DNA of 64,000 nt, taken from positions 1 through 64,000 of the forward strand of contig MCFE01000194.1 in the NCBI GenBank assembly GCA_002104905.1, read 5' to 3'. The position numbers and the translations under genes are program-made. Source of the DNA: Basidiobolus meristosporus CBS 931.73 (Eukaryota > Basidiobolomycota > Basidiobolomycetes > Basidiobolales > Basidiobolaceae). The notes under the pieces were generated by a model, which was given only the letters and a program-made list of their open reading frames with translations, made no database searches and was not told where the DNA came from. Below are positions 20,990 to 32,476 of the stretch, piece after piece (within the stretch, counting starts at the first letter, position 1; the number at the start of each line of letters is the position of its first letter).

Positions 20990-23900
20990 AACCCATATTA
21001 CTATTATACTCATATTGGCTTATTTACATGGCAACACACATAATATTGCAAGCAAATTATATACTGGCTCTGTAGATGGCTTGTTGACCTCAAATGAATG
21101 CACTAGTGGATGCATAAACTTCTTGAGTACACTGGTGAGTTGCTGGGTGCACATGGACTGGCTGCTATTTTAGTGCCAGTTGTTCTTCTGGTATATAAAT
21201 ATGCTTTTTACTCAGGTAACTCAGTAACATTGGTGTATCTCTGCTAGATAGTATCAGCATTGTTTATCCCTGGTGCAGCCATAGTAGACAACACTAATCT
21301 AGCAGCCATGCAAATTATAATGCTAAGCTTAGGTGCTCTGGCTGTCCACATGCATCATATTTATTACCTAGATGCTTAAGTATTCAGCAATATTTCTAGC
21401 CTCAGCTTGCAATGAAAAGTAGGTATGTTTACCATTTTGCAGGATTTTGAAGAGCATTTGAAGTGATACAGAAGTCTAGAAGAAATGTGGATTACTCTGC
21501 AGTTATACAATAAAGTCTAAATAGTATACTTATACTTTTGGGAGAGCTTTACAAGGTTCAAGATGATGATTTGTTTAAGCAGACTTGAAAAGCAGTGCAA
21601 ACACTAGAGGTTATAAATTTGGAGAACATTTAGAGATTAACTCACATTTGATGAACTTGCTCCTATCAAGATTATTCATAACTTAGCAATAAGCCAAGTG
21701 GAATCTTATGTCAGTATGAATGGCTTGGATTTAAGCTCAATATTTACAACAATTAGAAGAGCAAATTGTGTCAGACAATTCTTGCATCTCTCCAAACCAC
21801 TGCAAACACACCATAGATTCTTGCACCAAATTGTAGAAGCATATATGTGATGATATGGCTCTCTGCTTTTAATTAATTGATGTCACATAAGGTTCACTTT
21901 ATCTTATTGCTGTGAGGTAGGTATACAGTGAATATGTAAGCATCACATATTCAGCAATTCCTAAAGTATTGATATTATTGGGAACTGCATGGCCAGTTTG
22001 AATATTTTGATCACCTTCAGGCCATAGCTAAACCAGAGATGGTGGGAGTCATACAAATCCAGCTTTGGTCAGTGATTGGATAACTGATAAAAAGATGGAA
22101 ACTAACTTTCAGAAATATCGGCCAAATGTATTTGAGTTCATGCTTGTGGTAACAGGGCAGAAAAGTTGGCTTCAGAGCACGAGAAAGATGTATGCAAAGC
22201 CTGAGGTTTTTGCAATAAGCTATGTGTTTAGTTAGCAAATATTCATTGATGATAAAAGCTATGTTGGTGCAACTCTGGAGAATTGGATAACCTGCTCAGC
22301 GCAACATCACAGCAAATACTTTAGAACCGTACAGTCAGGATTGATTTACATCAGGGGTTGTGGAAATTGCTTTCAAGTCAACAATCCTAGTTGGCGCAGT
22401 ACCTGATCGCCGATCGGATGAACCCAGCTTACACGTGTGGATCGACTTGCCATATAGGAGCAGCGTCCCCATGGTGCAGATCGGAATTGTATCTGAGCAG
22501 GATTGGTTGATATCACGGATATTGCGGGCACGCTGAACTCTGCGACAGCACGAAATTTCGATTTGGTCAGAATATGAAAAGCCAACCATCCATTCGCTAT
22601 TCAAGTGAGCATTCACTCATGTTTTTCTTTCGCTTTACATGGGTCTACTGATCTGGGATACGTCATCAGGTGCGGGTATAAAACCACCACATCAGAGGCC
22701 GTAGAAACTTAACGCCCAGTTCCTATAAAGCAGAAGACTGTTGTTTCTACTTCCGAGATGTATGCAATTCGTTAGACCGAGTAGCCCTTCGTTGCCTGTG
22801 ATGCCGCTAGGATTCCGACATTCGAATGCAAAGCCTTTCCGTTGTTGTAGTCAAGCCAACATTCTGAAGCAGTAAATAAACATATAACCTCTAATCTAGG
22901 TGCGGCAACAATGATTTAGGCGATTTAAAGCTTGAGGACTTTCGCGAAGCTACGTTAAGAATCCTTGGCACTGTGATGGTACAACGAAAGAACGTGATGA
23001 AGTGTTGTAGAGATTATTTTGGGACAATGACTTACCAGATTTAAAATAAGCTTTTTATTCTATTGCGCTTAAATCAGCAAATATGCTTAGAACGTTATTA
23101 ATTGATCGGCATTCTTAACTAGGGTTAAATTAATGTTTGCGTTTCGTACTTCCCAGTGCGTTAGGTCTTGCACCACATTGGTATTACTTACAAAGAAGCT
23201 CAAGTTACATTCACATGTTGGCAGCCTGTGAAAAGCTCCATTGTAAAGGCCATACCAGTTGTTGTTGCTTCGATATGAGGTGCTAACTTCAGTCATGTAT
23301 CCGAAGAATGTTAATATTCGATAAATTTGATGATATAGTGGAGAGGCAGGAGGCGGCGCATAGCGCTCACTTCCCACAAACAAAAATTTAACAGCCGAGA
23401 CACCCCGAAGGATGTTCGCGTTAAAGACCCTGAGACGCTGTGCAATGCTCAAGTTCTAAAACGAACAGCCTGCCTTCTTGATCACAGACTGTTCCTGCCA
23501 GGTAAGTATGAGTTGCAACCGATTCCACGATGCTACTATATATGGCGTAGATTGCTACAAGTAATTATGGGATAGGCTGTTAAAATTTTTGATTACTTCG
23601 GCTGCTCCAGTTAATATCCAATATTTCGTAAATCACGCACAAGATATTCCCACTATTATTCTATTCGATGAATTATGCATAAATCCAAACAATCACCTCG
23701 TGGATGAATGAAAAGTAATGATAAAAACAACAACACTGAGATAGAGATTGATTTAATGCTGAAATAACGGACTTGGTGAGCTGCCAAATAAATCACTTGA
23801 AGCTAGACTTGGCAGAGAATTGTGCAGCCAACCTATGTATAGTTGAAGTTATCAACATTTGGGCAAAAATCTCTTGGAAATATAGACATAGACCCTACGA

Positions 23901-24900
23901 AAAATCTCAAACTTGGAATTCATCTGATTTTCAGCTGGTATTTTAATGGTATTTTGTTGGTATTCAGCTGGTGTTTTTGGTTCAATATTTCAAATGCAAT
24001 TTGCAATGGAAGTAATGGGCAGCTGATTACCAAACTTGGTATGGACGCTAGTGGGCCTAGTCTCCTCCTGAAGAGCTTGATTGCTTGCCTGCTCATCAGC
24101 TAACTACAGAGATTTTGAGAATTGTCAATTTTGAGAAACTTGGAATTCAGCTGATATTATGATGGTATTTTACTGGCCCTTTCTTGATTTTTTTTAGGGA
24201 GAGTGAGCAGTGGAAAAGAATGTACTACCAGTTTGGTATCCAACTCAACTCATGATGTCACAAAGCAGGTCAAAATAGAACTTGTTACTACCATATTAGA
24301 TCAATAACAAGTATTAACTAGAGACCATTCTGCTTGTTGATGGTATTTTTGGGCCCAGTAGGCTTAGAAACTGCTGTAGATGGATAGAGTTGCATCTAAG
24401 CATTCATCTATATGGGTGGATTGCTTTATTTTGATAAATTTAAGGTTAATTGATTTCTTTTTAACTTAGTAAGGGACTCAACATCACCTCAGCATTGCGA
24501 TAATCTAGATGCTTCACATTTAAATATATAGACCAGTATTTGCATAGAGTTAATGTGTGAACATCCCTGTAAAAATATACTTGGGATGCAATGGCTTTCC
24601 AGTGGATCAGGTTGACGCCATACTCGTTCATTTGCTACTTTTCTTTTGCCGAATATGTCATCATTCATCTAGCATTCACTACCGACCGTAATTGCGACCG
24701 TAATTGCGCCCTTCGGCCTACTATCCTACCGGTAGTTAGTGTAAGACGAGCCCTCGCCGTGTAGTAAACACCTCTGGGGGCTGGTGCTACCTGCATTCTG
24801 ACACTGGGTGCAACAATCTTGTCGATGGTGCTTTTAGGAAGGCTTCCGGTTGTCAGATTATGCCTTTAAATCTGTGGCAAGGTGACAGGTGGAGACTATC
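20990..24900. other. Gene-poor AT-rich region
   Basis: No gene family recognised over nearly 4 kb. The minus ORF at 23087-23452 (121 aa) has an acceptor-like TTTTAG just before its first codon and could be a 3' exon, but I find no match. Near 23900-24180 short phrases recur (CAGCTGGTATTTT, GGTATTTT, ACTTGGAATTCA), suggesting old repeat debris. A GACCGTAATTGC duplet occurs near 24690. Confidence 0.35.
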
Positions 24901-24908
24901 AAAGGTGA

Positions 24909-25465
24909 TTAAATCAAGTGAATCTGGTGGTCAAACTTGGATCGGCCATGATTCACTAAGCCACCACAATTCAAAAGGTATGAAAACCTATCCCTGGGGA
25001 AGCCAAAGCTGCGCGCGATGGTCAAGAAGGATGCGCTGCGAATGCTGTTAAGGATGGATAGGCTGTAGATCCCGGAGTCATCGGTGCCAAGGCCGAGCTT
25101 CTGGTCTTCATCCATCAGCTCGCGAACCTTGGCGATTCCACTGCGAAGACCCAAGTTAGGGTTGGGGCAGTGAACAATACCGACGCCTCGCTTCATCAGC
25201 AATGGACGCCCAGAGTCTGTAGGGTATACTACACGAGTCAGTAAGAACATACTGTGGAGCATGTAGGTGGGTATCGATCAACCCCGGCATAAGGAACTTT
25301 TGGTTGCCTGGTGGGAACAGACTAACGTCAATATTGTTGGTTCTAGGTGATATGGTCGAAGGTGGTGGAGTTCACCAAATGGACATAGCTGGTGTAGAAG
25401 ACATTTTGAGCGGAGATGGGGCTGAAGAGTGCGGTAGAGATGATAACCAAAGAGGAGGAGTACAT
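24909..25465 (-). pseudogene. Guanine deaminase with a large internal deletion
   Basis: Guanine deaminase converts guanine to xanthine and belongs to the amidohydrolase family. On the minus strand ATG 25465 lies about 40 nt after a TATATA box. After a frameshift the frame reads FLMPGLIDTHLHAPQY, the HxH metal-binding motif. Directly after it the sequence jumps to RGVGIVHCPNPNLGLRSGI, then LGLGTDDSGIYS, which are normally more than 200 residues further on. The second metal His and the catalytic Glu region are therefore missing. A stop and the deletion make this a clear pseudogene. Family assignment is from the two ordered motif blocks. Confidence 0.7.
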
Positions 25466-25479
25466 TGTAAATTGAACAA

Positions 25480-26150
25480 TCGACTGTATCCTGCCGCGTT
25501 CACCGTATATATACTATTGCCGGCAACAATCATATCTCCACATCTGTACAGTTCTTTTATACTGCCAAACTCTTGTTATGAGAGGTTCTGGTGGAGTAAC
25601 GGATTTAGAAATAAGGCATGTTGATTAGTGTCGAAGCGGACTGTGCGAACTCTCTGGGAAGTTATTGCGAAGTACCGTAAGCTTACCCAGCATTTACTTG
25701 GTGAAGGATTTAATCAGTACTGGCATACATCATGGCCATTGATCCAGCCAAATTATCCGATTATCACTCCAGAATCACACCCAAAATGTCGTGCCGTCCC
25801 ACAATTAACATGTGACGGTTTCCTTCTGAAGACCAGCAACCGCCATAAGCCGCTAATGAAGCTGCAGTGACTCTATACCATCTGTTCTCGTGTATGGCAC
25901 AGGGTCCTCATGGGGCATTTCTTGGTACGATCAACTTCCAAAGAATCAAGACAAGAACCCGATTAGGTGGCGAGATGTGCGAACGACCTGACCCAGGAAT
26001 CTGACCCAGGAATCCAATTCTATGGTAACAAAGAGATCTCGTATAACAACAGTTTATTCAGGATTATTCATAGCCATGTTCAATGCACTGTTCATAACCC
26101 ATGCAAATAAATTCGTTAGATTCCATCTGGTATTCAAAGTTGAAGAGCCT
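25480..26150. other. Intergenic region
   Basis: No gene recognised; short ORFs only. Confidence 0.4.
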
Positions 26151-26155
26151 GGAGA

Positions 26156-26305
26156 TTAGCAAGAGCCCATGTAGCAGCATCCGCTACCGTTTGGTCCACA
26201 GCATCCACGGGCCTCGAGGGTGCCTTCATTGCTAGAGGGATCCACTACTGGAGTTGCGTTGACTGCAACGAGGACGGCGAGTATCGCGATGAATGAGAAC
26301 TTCAT
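26156..26305 (-). CDS. Tiny secreted cysteine-rich peptide precursor (49 aa)
   Basis: A 49-codon frame, too short for ordinary ORF cut-offs. ATG at 26305 starts a classic signal peptide (MKFSFIAILAVLVAVNA). A 16-residue acidic pro-segment ends in Glu-Ala-Arg, and the last 16 residues are GCCGPNGSGCCYMGSC, then TAA. Five cysteines in a CC-x6-CC-x3-C arrangement make up the predicted mature end. A TATA box lies 33 nt before the ATG, as in other secreted genes here. The layout (signal, pro, Arg, short Cys-rich core) is the one used by processed bioactive peptides in many organisms. No family is recognised. An odd cysteine number suggests dimer formation or a free thiol. Function unknown; coding status rests on the promoter and the precursor layout. 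Confidence 0.6.
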   Translation of the reverse strand: MKFSFIAILAVLVAVNATPVVDPSSNEGTLEARGCCGPNGSGCCYMGSC

Positions 26306-26337
26306 GATTGCTGAATATCAAGCACGGAAGAGTCCTC

Positions 26338-26345
26338 CTATATAG
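26338..26345 (-). promoter_or_regulatory. TATA box of the small cysteine-rich peptide gene
   Basis: CTATATAG, 33-40 nt upstream of the ATG at 26305. Confidence 0.55.
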
Positions 26346-26399
26346 TCGAATCTGCCCACTGTGCCACACTGCTCTTTTCCCATGCCATGGTAAGGTGAA

Positions 26400-27570
26400 G
26401 TCACGCATATATCACGATCACTAGTGTATGTGTGAGAAACTCAAGCCTGGTGCAATAGGCGCCTTGTCTCACTCTTAGTATGCCAACGGCTGTACCTCGA
26501 GCATTTGTATTTATCAGCTTTACTGCTACGGCGGCTTCTAGAGCGAATGGACAGCATGTGTCGTTCAATTACGTCAAGAGTCGCAATCGTGATTGGGAGG
26601 AGACGATGTGGAATACTCGTTTGTTTGTTCAACGTGGATGAGCTGAATGGTTTTTATAGTAGGGATCTTCTACTTACGTATGGTTCCAATCTTCTATTTC
26701 CATTCGGTTGAGTACCAAGTGATTGGTCGCATGCCTACCGTTCAAAGCTCGAATCCCACTGTATCAATACCTACACAACTCATCACGATTAACATATGGA
26801 CTATCAGCCTTATACAACTCAGGATGGATCAGAATTATGTTGACTTTTGTGTGGCGTTTGATCAAATAGGCCAAGTGGGAGAGAATGCTGTCTCCACATA
26901 CCTGTCCAGCTAATCGAGGGAAATATTTATTAAGGCGACAGAAATACTGTAGCGTTGTCTCCGATTTCCTAAATATTAGACCGAGACACTCCTCTTCTCA
27001 GTCTTGTAAATACAAATGGACTGAATGTTATGAAAGGTTTGCCAAACGCCACTTGAGTGTCTATCGACAGCACGACCTATGATCGTCATGACAATGGCAA
27101 ATCTTGGACCAATGATATTGATGTACGACTGAGTAAAAGTCACAAGTCGAAGATGCTTGTGCGGCCAGATGTCTGGTCCTGTAAGATATCCCAGCAACCG
27201 TATTTGAGGGGGAAAGTCGTTTATTGTACTGTATAGCTAGTGATGAATAGCGTACTCCGTTATGACCCGAAAGAATCCCTGGTTGGTTGAAAATCAATTG
27301 ATTTGGCTGGTTAGTTTGGAATCAGGGTTAGATAGCACAGGCTATTCTGTCTATACAGTTGTCTGAGCCGAATTCCCAAAATCATTCGTATTCCGACCTG
27401 AATACCTGGTAACGGTACGAGAGCTACGTTCCCAACTATCAGGCTGACGTGCATGAAACAAGTATACAAAGTAATGGATATAAGCTCCAAGTTAGGAAAG
27501 AATCCAGTGGTTTATTTCAGAGGTGGGCAGGCAAAAATCGGTTCGCACTTGCTCCCACTTCGCTTCGACT
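26400..27570. other. Intergenic region
   Basis: No gene recognised. The B-box-like string near 26745 is discussed among rejected items. Confidence 0.4.
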
Positions 27571-27573
27571 TGT

Positions 27574-29178
27574 CTAGCAAGCGCCAAGATCGGTCCACAC
27601 ATTTTGACCGTTGTTTCCGGGAGTATCATTCTGAGTCCACCATTTGGCTTGCCAAAGATGGCCGTTGTAAGTTACCTTTTGTGCCCCGTTGTAAGCGACT
27701 GTTGATTTCCAGGCGGCAACGCCATCGCAGACACCAGTTCCTGGTGTTGGGGTCGCGGTGGGTGCTGAGGTGGTGGTGGGCTTGGTAGCTGAGGAAGTGG
27801 TGGGAGCGGTGGAGGTGGTGGAAGTCATTGTTACACTAGAGGTTGGTGGCTGAGTGGTATCTGGCTGACGGACAACCTGGACGGCGTTCAGAAGCTCATC
27901 GTTGGAGTCATTGGTTATATCCCAAAACATGACCCCACGGAATCCCTGTTGCTTAGAATACTCCGCCTTGACCTTCAACGACTGAGGATCATCGTAAGAG
28001 ATGTACATCTTATTGCTGGAGCCGAACAACCAAGGGGTCTGGGTCACATTATCCCAGTAGCGGTTCCAGCCGTTGATTGGACTGGATGGCCCATTCTTGA
28101 GAATCTCGCTGCGAAGATACTTCCATGCCCAAAGGCCGCCATAGACCGCCCCCTCGTTACAGAAGGCGTTCGGCTCGTTGGTGTCCGATGGGTCTCCTTT
28201 AGGCACGGTGGGCGACTTGGAGACATATTGGTTGGATGGGTTCGAGTTCATATCCACAGTGGCGGTCAGCGATCTACCGTAGAATGGTAGTCCCATCACC
28301 AGCTTGTTCGCGGGCCATTTGGCATTCAACCAGGCCTTGGACGCTTGACGGAATGAGAACGGATCTCCACCCTTGGTGTCGTAGTCGAATGGAGCATTCG
28401 GGCCGGTGGTAGCTGACCAGCCACCGTTAATATCGTAGGCCATGATGTTGATGAAGTCAAAGTAGGGGACGAAGGCCGAAACGTCCTTGAGTGGACTACC
28501 ACCCGGCCCATCAAAAGGCTGAACTCTGACCGCAGCCGTGATCAGCTTATGCTCGTTAGGGAATTCCTTGTCAAGGGCAGCACGAAGCTCCTTCAGAAGC
28601 GTCAGGTAGTTGGCAGTATCGGCGGCGTCGCGCACATTACATACTGCTCCTTCCCTCGCGGGGTATTCCCAGTCGATGTCGATCCCATCCAAATCCCAAC
28701 CATCGGGCACCTGTCCTTCAGGCTTCGTGTTTTTGCGCACGAAAACGAGGGCGTTGTTGATGAATTTCTGGCGAAGGAGGGGGTCCCGGACGACCAGCGA
28801 GAACGTTTGGCTCCCCGTCCATCCCCCAAGGGAGATCTGAACCTTGACTCCTTTGGCGGTGGCCCGTTGCTTTAGTTCACGGATGGCTGGCCCGTCGTAG
28901 TCTGGGTCGATGAAGATGTTGGCTGGGTCGTTTTTCTTGGTCAGCACCCCGAATCCTTCGGGAGAAATGTGGGATTAGTAACCTGGATCAGGCATCGCTA
29001 CCCAATGGACCTTACCGTAATTGATATGGGTGACCTTGTCGTAGCTAAGCTGGCTAGGCTGGACATTCCCCCAAGGAACGTAGTACCCAACAATCACCTT
29101 ATCATCGGCGGCTAGCGCTGTGGGGGTAAGGATGATGGCAACGGAGAGGGCGGAGAGCAGAAATCCAGTGAGCTTCAT
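27574..29178 (-). CDS. Secreted GH18 chitinase with C-terminal chitin-binding module
   Basis: Exons 29178-29016 and 28955-27574 give 514 aa. The 60-nt intron (28956-29015) starts GTAAGG and has a TACTAAT branch site. A signal peptide (about 23 residues) is followed by VGYYVPWG and the GH18 barrel. SLGGW is barrel strand 3. The catalytic motif DGIDIDWEYP has its acid Glu at about residue 151, and MAYDINGGW and VMGLPFYGRS follow. A Thr/Ser/Pro linker leads to a module (about 466-514) with AWKSTVAYNGAQKVTYNG and HLWQAKWWTQN, a CBM5/12-type chitin-binding fold. It cleaves beta-1,4 bonds in chitin outside the cell. The neighbouring LPMO has the same end module. All key residues are intact. Confidence 0.95.
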
Positions 29179-29214
29179 ATTTCGTTGTTGCCATACACCA
29201 TGAGGCCCGGAAGC

Positions 29215-29221
29215 TTTTATA
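29215..29221 (-). promoter_or_regulatory. TATA box of the chitinase gene
   Basis: TATAAAA on the minus strand, 37-43 nt upstream of the ATG at 29178. Confidence 0.6.
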
Positions 29222-29404
29222 GCTTCTACCTGCCAAATGTCGAGGTGCGGATTCAGGAAAGAACTGGTCAATGTCAAGAATGCCTACTGCCAATTAGTCC
29301 AATTATGGGAATCCGCTGACATGGTCGTGAATTTGTCGATCCTTCCTATTCCAAATATTTCTACCTGACCTCTCGGGGCTCTCTTTGAGCCTTCGTCTGC
29401 TGCT

Positions 29405-29570
29405 TCCAATGATCAGTGCCAATACCCCACATTCCATCCCAACGGCCAGTGTCAACACACCACAACTCGTCCTAATTGCCACTGACAATACACCACAGCC
29501 CATCCCAATAAGCAATGGCAATACACCACAATGCACCCCAACTAGCAATGGCACTACAACCCATCCCAAT
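29405..29570. repeat. Five-unit 33-bp minisatellite between chitinase and LPMO
   Basis: Imperfect tandem units of 33 bp with a core like AATACACCACA-CCCATCCC-A. Because 33 is a multiple of three, both strands show periodic 11-residue ORF repeats (plus: NTPQ...; minus: CGVL...). No signal peptide or TATA box supports translation. It sits in the chitinase upstream / LPMO downstream spacer. Confidence 0.7.
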
Positions 29571-29639
29571 TTCATGCACTTCAACGATGATTTGGTGGAA
29601 TCGGTTTGTTTATTGTTTCAATGAAGACAAAATTCGGAA

Positions 29640-30512
29640 TTAACATGCCCCCAAATCAGTCCAGACTCCTTGCTGGCCTGGGATTTCATTCTGCGTCCAC
29701 CATTTGGCTTGCCAGAGATGGCCGCCGTAGGTCACTCTTTGATCGGCATTATATGAGGAGCTTGCCTTCCACGCGGCTACCCCGGCACATGAGCCGTTGC
29801 CTGGGTTAGTGCTGGCAGTTGGTTTGGTTGAGGTGGTTGAGGATGGTTTGGTGGAAGTGGTGGTAGGCTCAGGGGTCGAACCGCCATCCGTAGCCCCGAC
29901 CGAGATGATGGGCCGTTTATCCAGCAGCTCATGGCCATCTCCCTGGCCAAGAGCAAATTCGGGGATGGTAGGGTAGCCAGGAAGGTTGGCCACCATCAGC
30001 TTGGGGCCAGTGACCGTTCCACCTGGGGTTCCGCCATTAATAGTAATGTCGATGCAGTTCATGTAGTACTCTCTGTTTCCTTCCGCATTAACCCAGGTCC
30101 ACGCCAGGGTAGCCCGCTTGCTAGGAGGGGCCGTAGCAGGGATCGGCACATCGAAAGCGAGGCCATTCTTAAAGCAGTCACGAACAACCGTCTTCAAAAC
30201 CACAAATGTCTGGTCATTGTCGTAGGAGAGGGCAAACTGGCAATGGCCACCGTTGTGGGTGTTCCCAGGTGCGAATTGAACCTTCACCGTATCGCCAGCG
30301 TTGTAGGTGTATTCAACACGACCCGGTTTATATCCCTTGCAAGGAAACACGCCCAGTGGACCATTCATATCGTAGTCAATGTCTCCTATCGACTGATAGT
30401 ACTTGCTGAAGGTAGATTTGCGAGGTGCCGGTGATTTGATTTCCATGTGGCCAGACACGGAGCCCAAGATGCACAAAGACGCAGCAGCAGCCAGGTAAGT
30501 TGGTACTTTCAT
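29640..30512 (-). CDS. Secreted AA11-type lytic polysaccharide monooxygenase with chitin-binding module
   Basis: 290 aa, no intron. The signal peptide ends SVSG, so cleavage leaves His22 as residue 1, the copper-binding histidine brace. It reads HMEIKSPAPRKS, then VFPCKGY, and NTHNGGHCQFALSYDNDQTF with the second His (86 or 90). WTWVNAEGNREYYMNC supplies the axial Tyr (149 or 150). This order matches AA11 chitin-oxidising LPMOs. A Thr/Ser/Pro linker leads to a C-terminal module (AAWKASSSYNADQRVTYGG, HLWQAKWWTQN) nearly the same as the chitinase module. It would oxidatively nick crystalline chitin to help the adjacent GH18 enzyme. The two genes are on the same strand with 460 bp between them. 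Confidence 0.92.
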   Translation of the reverse strand: MKVPTYLAAAASLCILGSVSGHMEIKSPAPRKSTFSKYYQSIGDIDYDMNGPLGVFPCKGYKPGRVEYTYNAGDTVKVQFAPGNTHNGGHCQFALSYDNDQTFVVLKTVVRDCFKNGLAFDVPIPATAPPSKRATLAWTWVNAEGNREYYMNCIDITINGGTPGGTVTGPKLMVANLPGYPTIPEFALGQGDGHELLDKRPIISVGATDGGSTPEPTTTSTKPSSTTSTKPTASTNPGNGSCAGVAAWKASSSYNADQRVTYGGHLWQAKWWTQNEIPGQQGVWTDLGAC

Positions 30513-30562
30513 GATAAGACGTAAATCACTGATGATAAGCAGCTACTCAGTGCTGAGGTCGC

Positions 30563-30568
30563 TTTATA
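30563..30568 (-). promoter_or_regulatory. TATA box of the LPMO gene
   Basis: TATAAA on the minus strand, about 51-56 nt upstream of the ATG at 30512. Confidence 0.6.
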
Positions 30569-30579
30569 TCTCTGGACGG

Positions 30580-32220
30580 AGATAGGAGATTTCGATGAGG
30601 CCCACTCTATCGGCAAGTACCTTGGACTCTCTACTTGGTGTAACTTTATATAGGTTAATGGGGGAAGGATCGTTGCGGGAACAGGTTAGAAGCATACATG
30701 AGAGATTAAAGACCAGCAAGGCCTCAAGTGCGAACCCATATATAGCTAAATTTGGCATCCATCCGTCGTACGACAGGAATCCAGTAGTTTAAGCATATCG
30801 TTGAATCGAGTATGTTCTCCTCGCGTCTCCCTTGTTGGCAAAGGAATCAACTTGAAATTCGCCGAGGGTGATTACTCTATTCCCACGGTAGAATATTCTG
30901 GATTTGGATGGGTATGGATAATGTGGAATAGAAAAATGCTGGATACAAAGTTCTCCATATGTACAAATGAATACATGGGCTGTCCGACAGATAGCCTGTC
31001 ATCTGTTCTTCAGCAGTGTCTACTACTTACAGGCGGATAGGAAATCCCAGCGCCACGAGTCTCATTAGACTGCTGAGCGCTACCCATACAAGGTCGAAGA
31101 AGTCCATACCAAGCTGTATGTATCGCTGTGATAGTTTATCTGGGTTAAGCTACCAACACAGTTGCGTTCATCAAGTAATATTCGGTGGCATCACAGGTGT
31201 CACATTGATGCAGGATAATTCGTAATTAATATCGTGATTACCATAACTGTGGGAGCCGTGGAGGGGAGGGGAGTAATACGGATAGTCGACATCGCCTATT
31301 TGTAACCCCACGTATTCCCAGCATACCTGTTGGCTTGAAGTATTATGCAGAGGGCTCGCTTTAAAGCCTCTATACAGTGTGATCACTACTCTGGTGGGGT
31401 CCCACTCTTTTTCCTGCACCGTGACTTTATATTGGGTGTTGATGGATGGGAAGACGACTAAACGGCATTAACATAAACCTGATAGTCGTCAATCAATGAT
31501 CAACAGTAATGTGAGAGGTTCAAATGGGGCTGAACGCCCCAGCAATGATTCTACCCTAAATATTAGTGCCGCTGCGCTTGATTGGTATCCAATGCGATTC
31601 TGCTCAATAGTGTTGGCATTCCTTTCGTAACCATTTATACATATTCAGTGAAGACAAGGGCTTTGGGAAGAACGTTATAGTGATAGCGGTGAGGGCAGAG
31701 TAGTATACCAACTGGGGAGGAGCGCTCAGACGTATTTCCATATGATTCAAGGTTTGACCATCAAATCTAACCAAAATTATTCTTTCCTCGGTCTCAGCAA
31801 GTAATAGAGAACATCAGGATCAGGTCGGGAGTATGTCTAACACAATCCTACCATAGAACGTGATACAATACGTTCAGCTTCTTACATTATCTCCAATGAT
31901 ACAGAGTGTGATCATTGGAAATACTGCTTGCCGTCGATGTTATAGCAAGCACCACGACTTCAAAGATCCCTACAGTGTCTGTATGGGCACTCGTGTCGGT
32001 GGTATGAAGGGGGATAGCAATTAACACCGATGCTCAGGCCATGTCCATCTTTTCCTGTGTCGAGCCCGTTTTTATCCGCCAGGCTCTATCCCGTAGTAAC
32101 GGAATCTCCAGCATTCTTGGGATGAGCCGCTTGGAATTCACTGCTCAGAGCAGTGGCTATCATCTGCTCCTTGTCACACACCTACTAACGATACGCCACC
32201 ACCCAAGCAGGTGAAGGCCC
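30580..32220. other. Intergenic region with an unassigned minus ORF
   Basis: No family recognised. A minus-strand frame at 31171-31450 (KVTVQEKEWDPTRVVITLY) has coding-like composition but no ATG, and it could be an exon of an unresolved gene. Confidence 0.3.
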
Positions 32221-32266
32221 CCTATAAATTGATTTCAATTGCTCAGAATATCCGTCAAGTAGTAGC

Positions 32267-32476
32267 ATGACTGATACCTTGGCAGCCACCGCCTTCTACC
32301 TAGAGAACTTCAGCAGCTGCGAATATCCATTGTCGAATCAGCCGCTTGTATATAGGTATGTGCTTGGCAATCGTGAAGGTATCAATACCCTACAAGTGGG
32401 TCCGATATGGGCGGACTCTCTTTTGTCTGACGGCCTCAATTACCATCGTTGTTCGCCTGAAATACGTCATCGGTAA
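32267..32476 (+). CDS. Hypothetical protein, possible first exon(s) of an unresolved gene
   Basis: ATG 32267 lies 37-44 nt after TATAAATT (32223-32230), the same promoter geometry as the secreted genes here. The frame reads about 69 aa starting MTDTLAATAFYLENFSSCEY with no family match. GTATGT at 32356 and GTAAGC at 32473 are good donor sites, so the true protein may be spliced; the simple 32473-32524 intron leads quickly to a stop. Downstream ORFs (32677-32865) could hold later exons. I cannot resolve the gene model. Confidence 0.3.
   Translation: MTDTLAATAFYLENFSSCEYPLSNQPLVYRYVLGNREGINTLQVGPIWADSLLSDGLNYHRCSPEIRHR

Noticed and set aside
26720-26760. tRNA-like string (GGTCGCATGCC ... AGCTCGAATCCCACT) resembling A and B boxes
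   Set aside because: The distance between the boxes is too short and no acceptor stem pairs around it.
27949-28875. Several plus-strand ORFs over the chitinase gene
   Set aside because: All are antisense shadows of the GC-rich GH18 coding sequence.
29303-29624. Repetitive 79-93 aa ORFs on both strands
   Set aside because: They arise from a 33-bp minisatellite; no start context, signal peptide or promoter supports translation.
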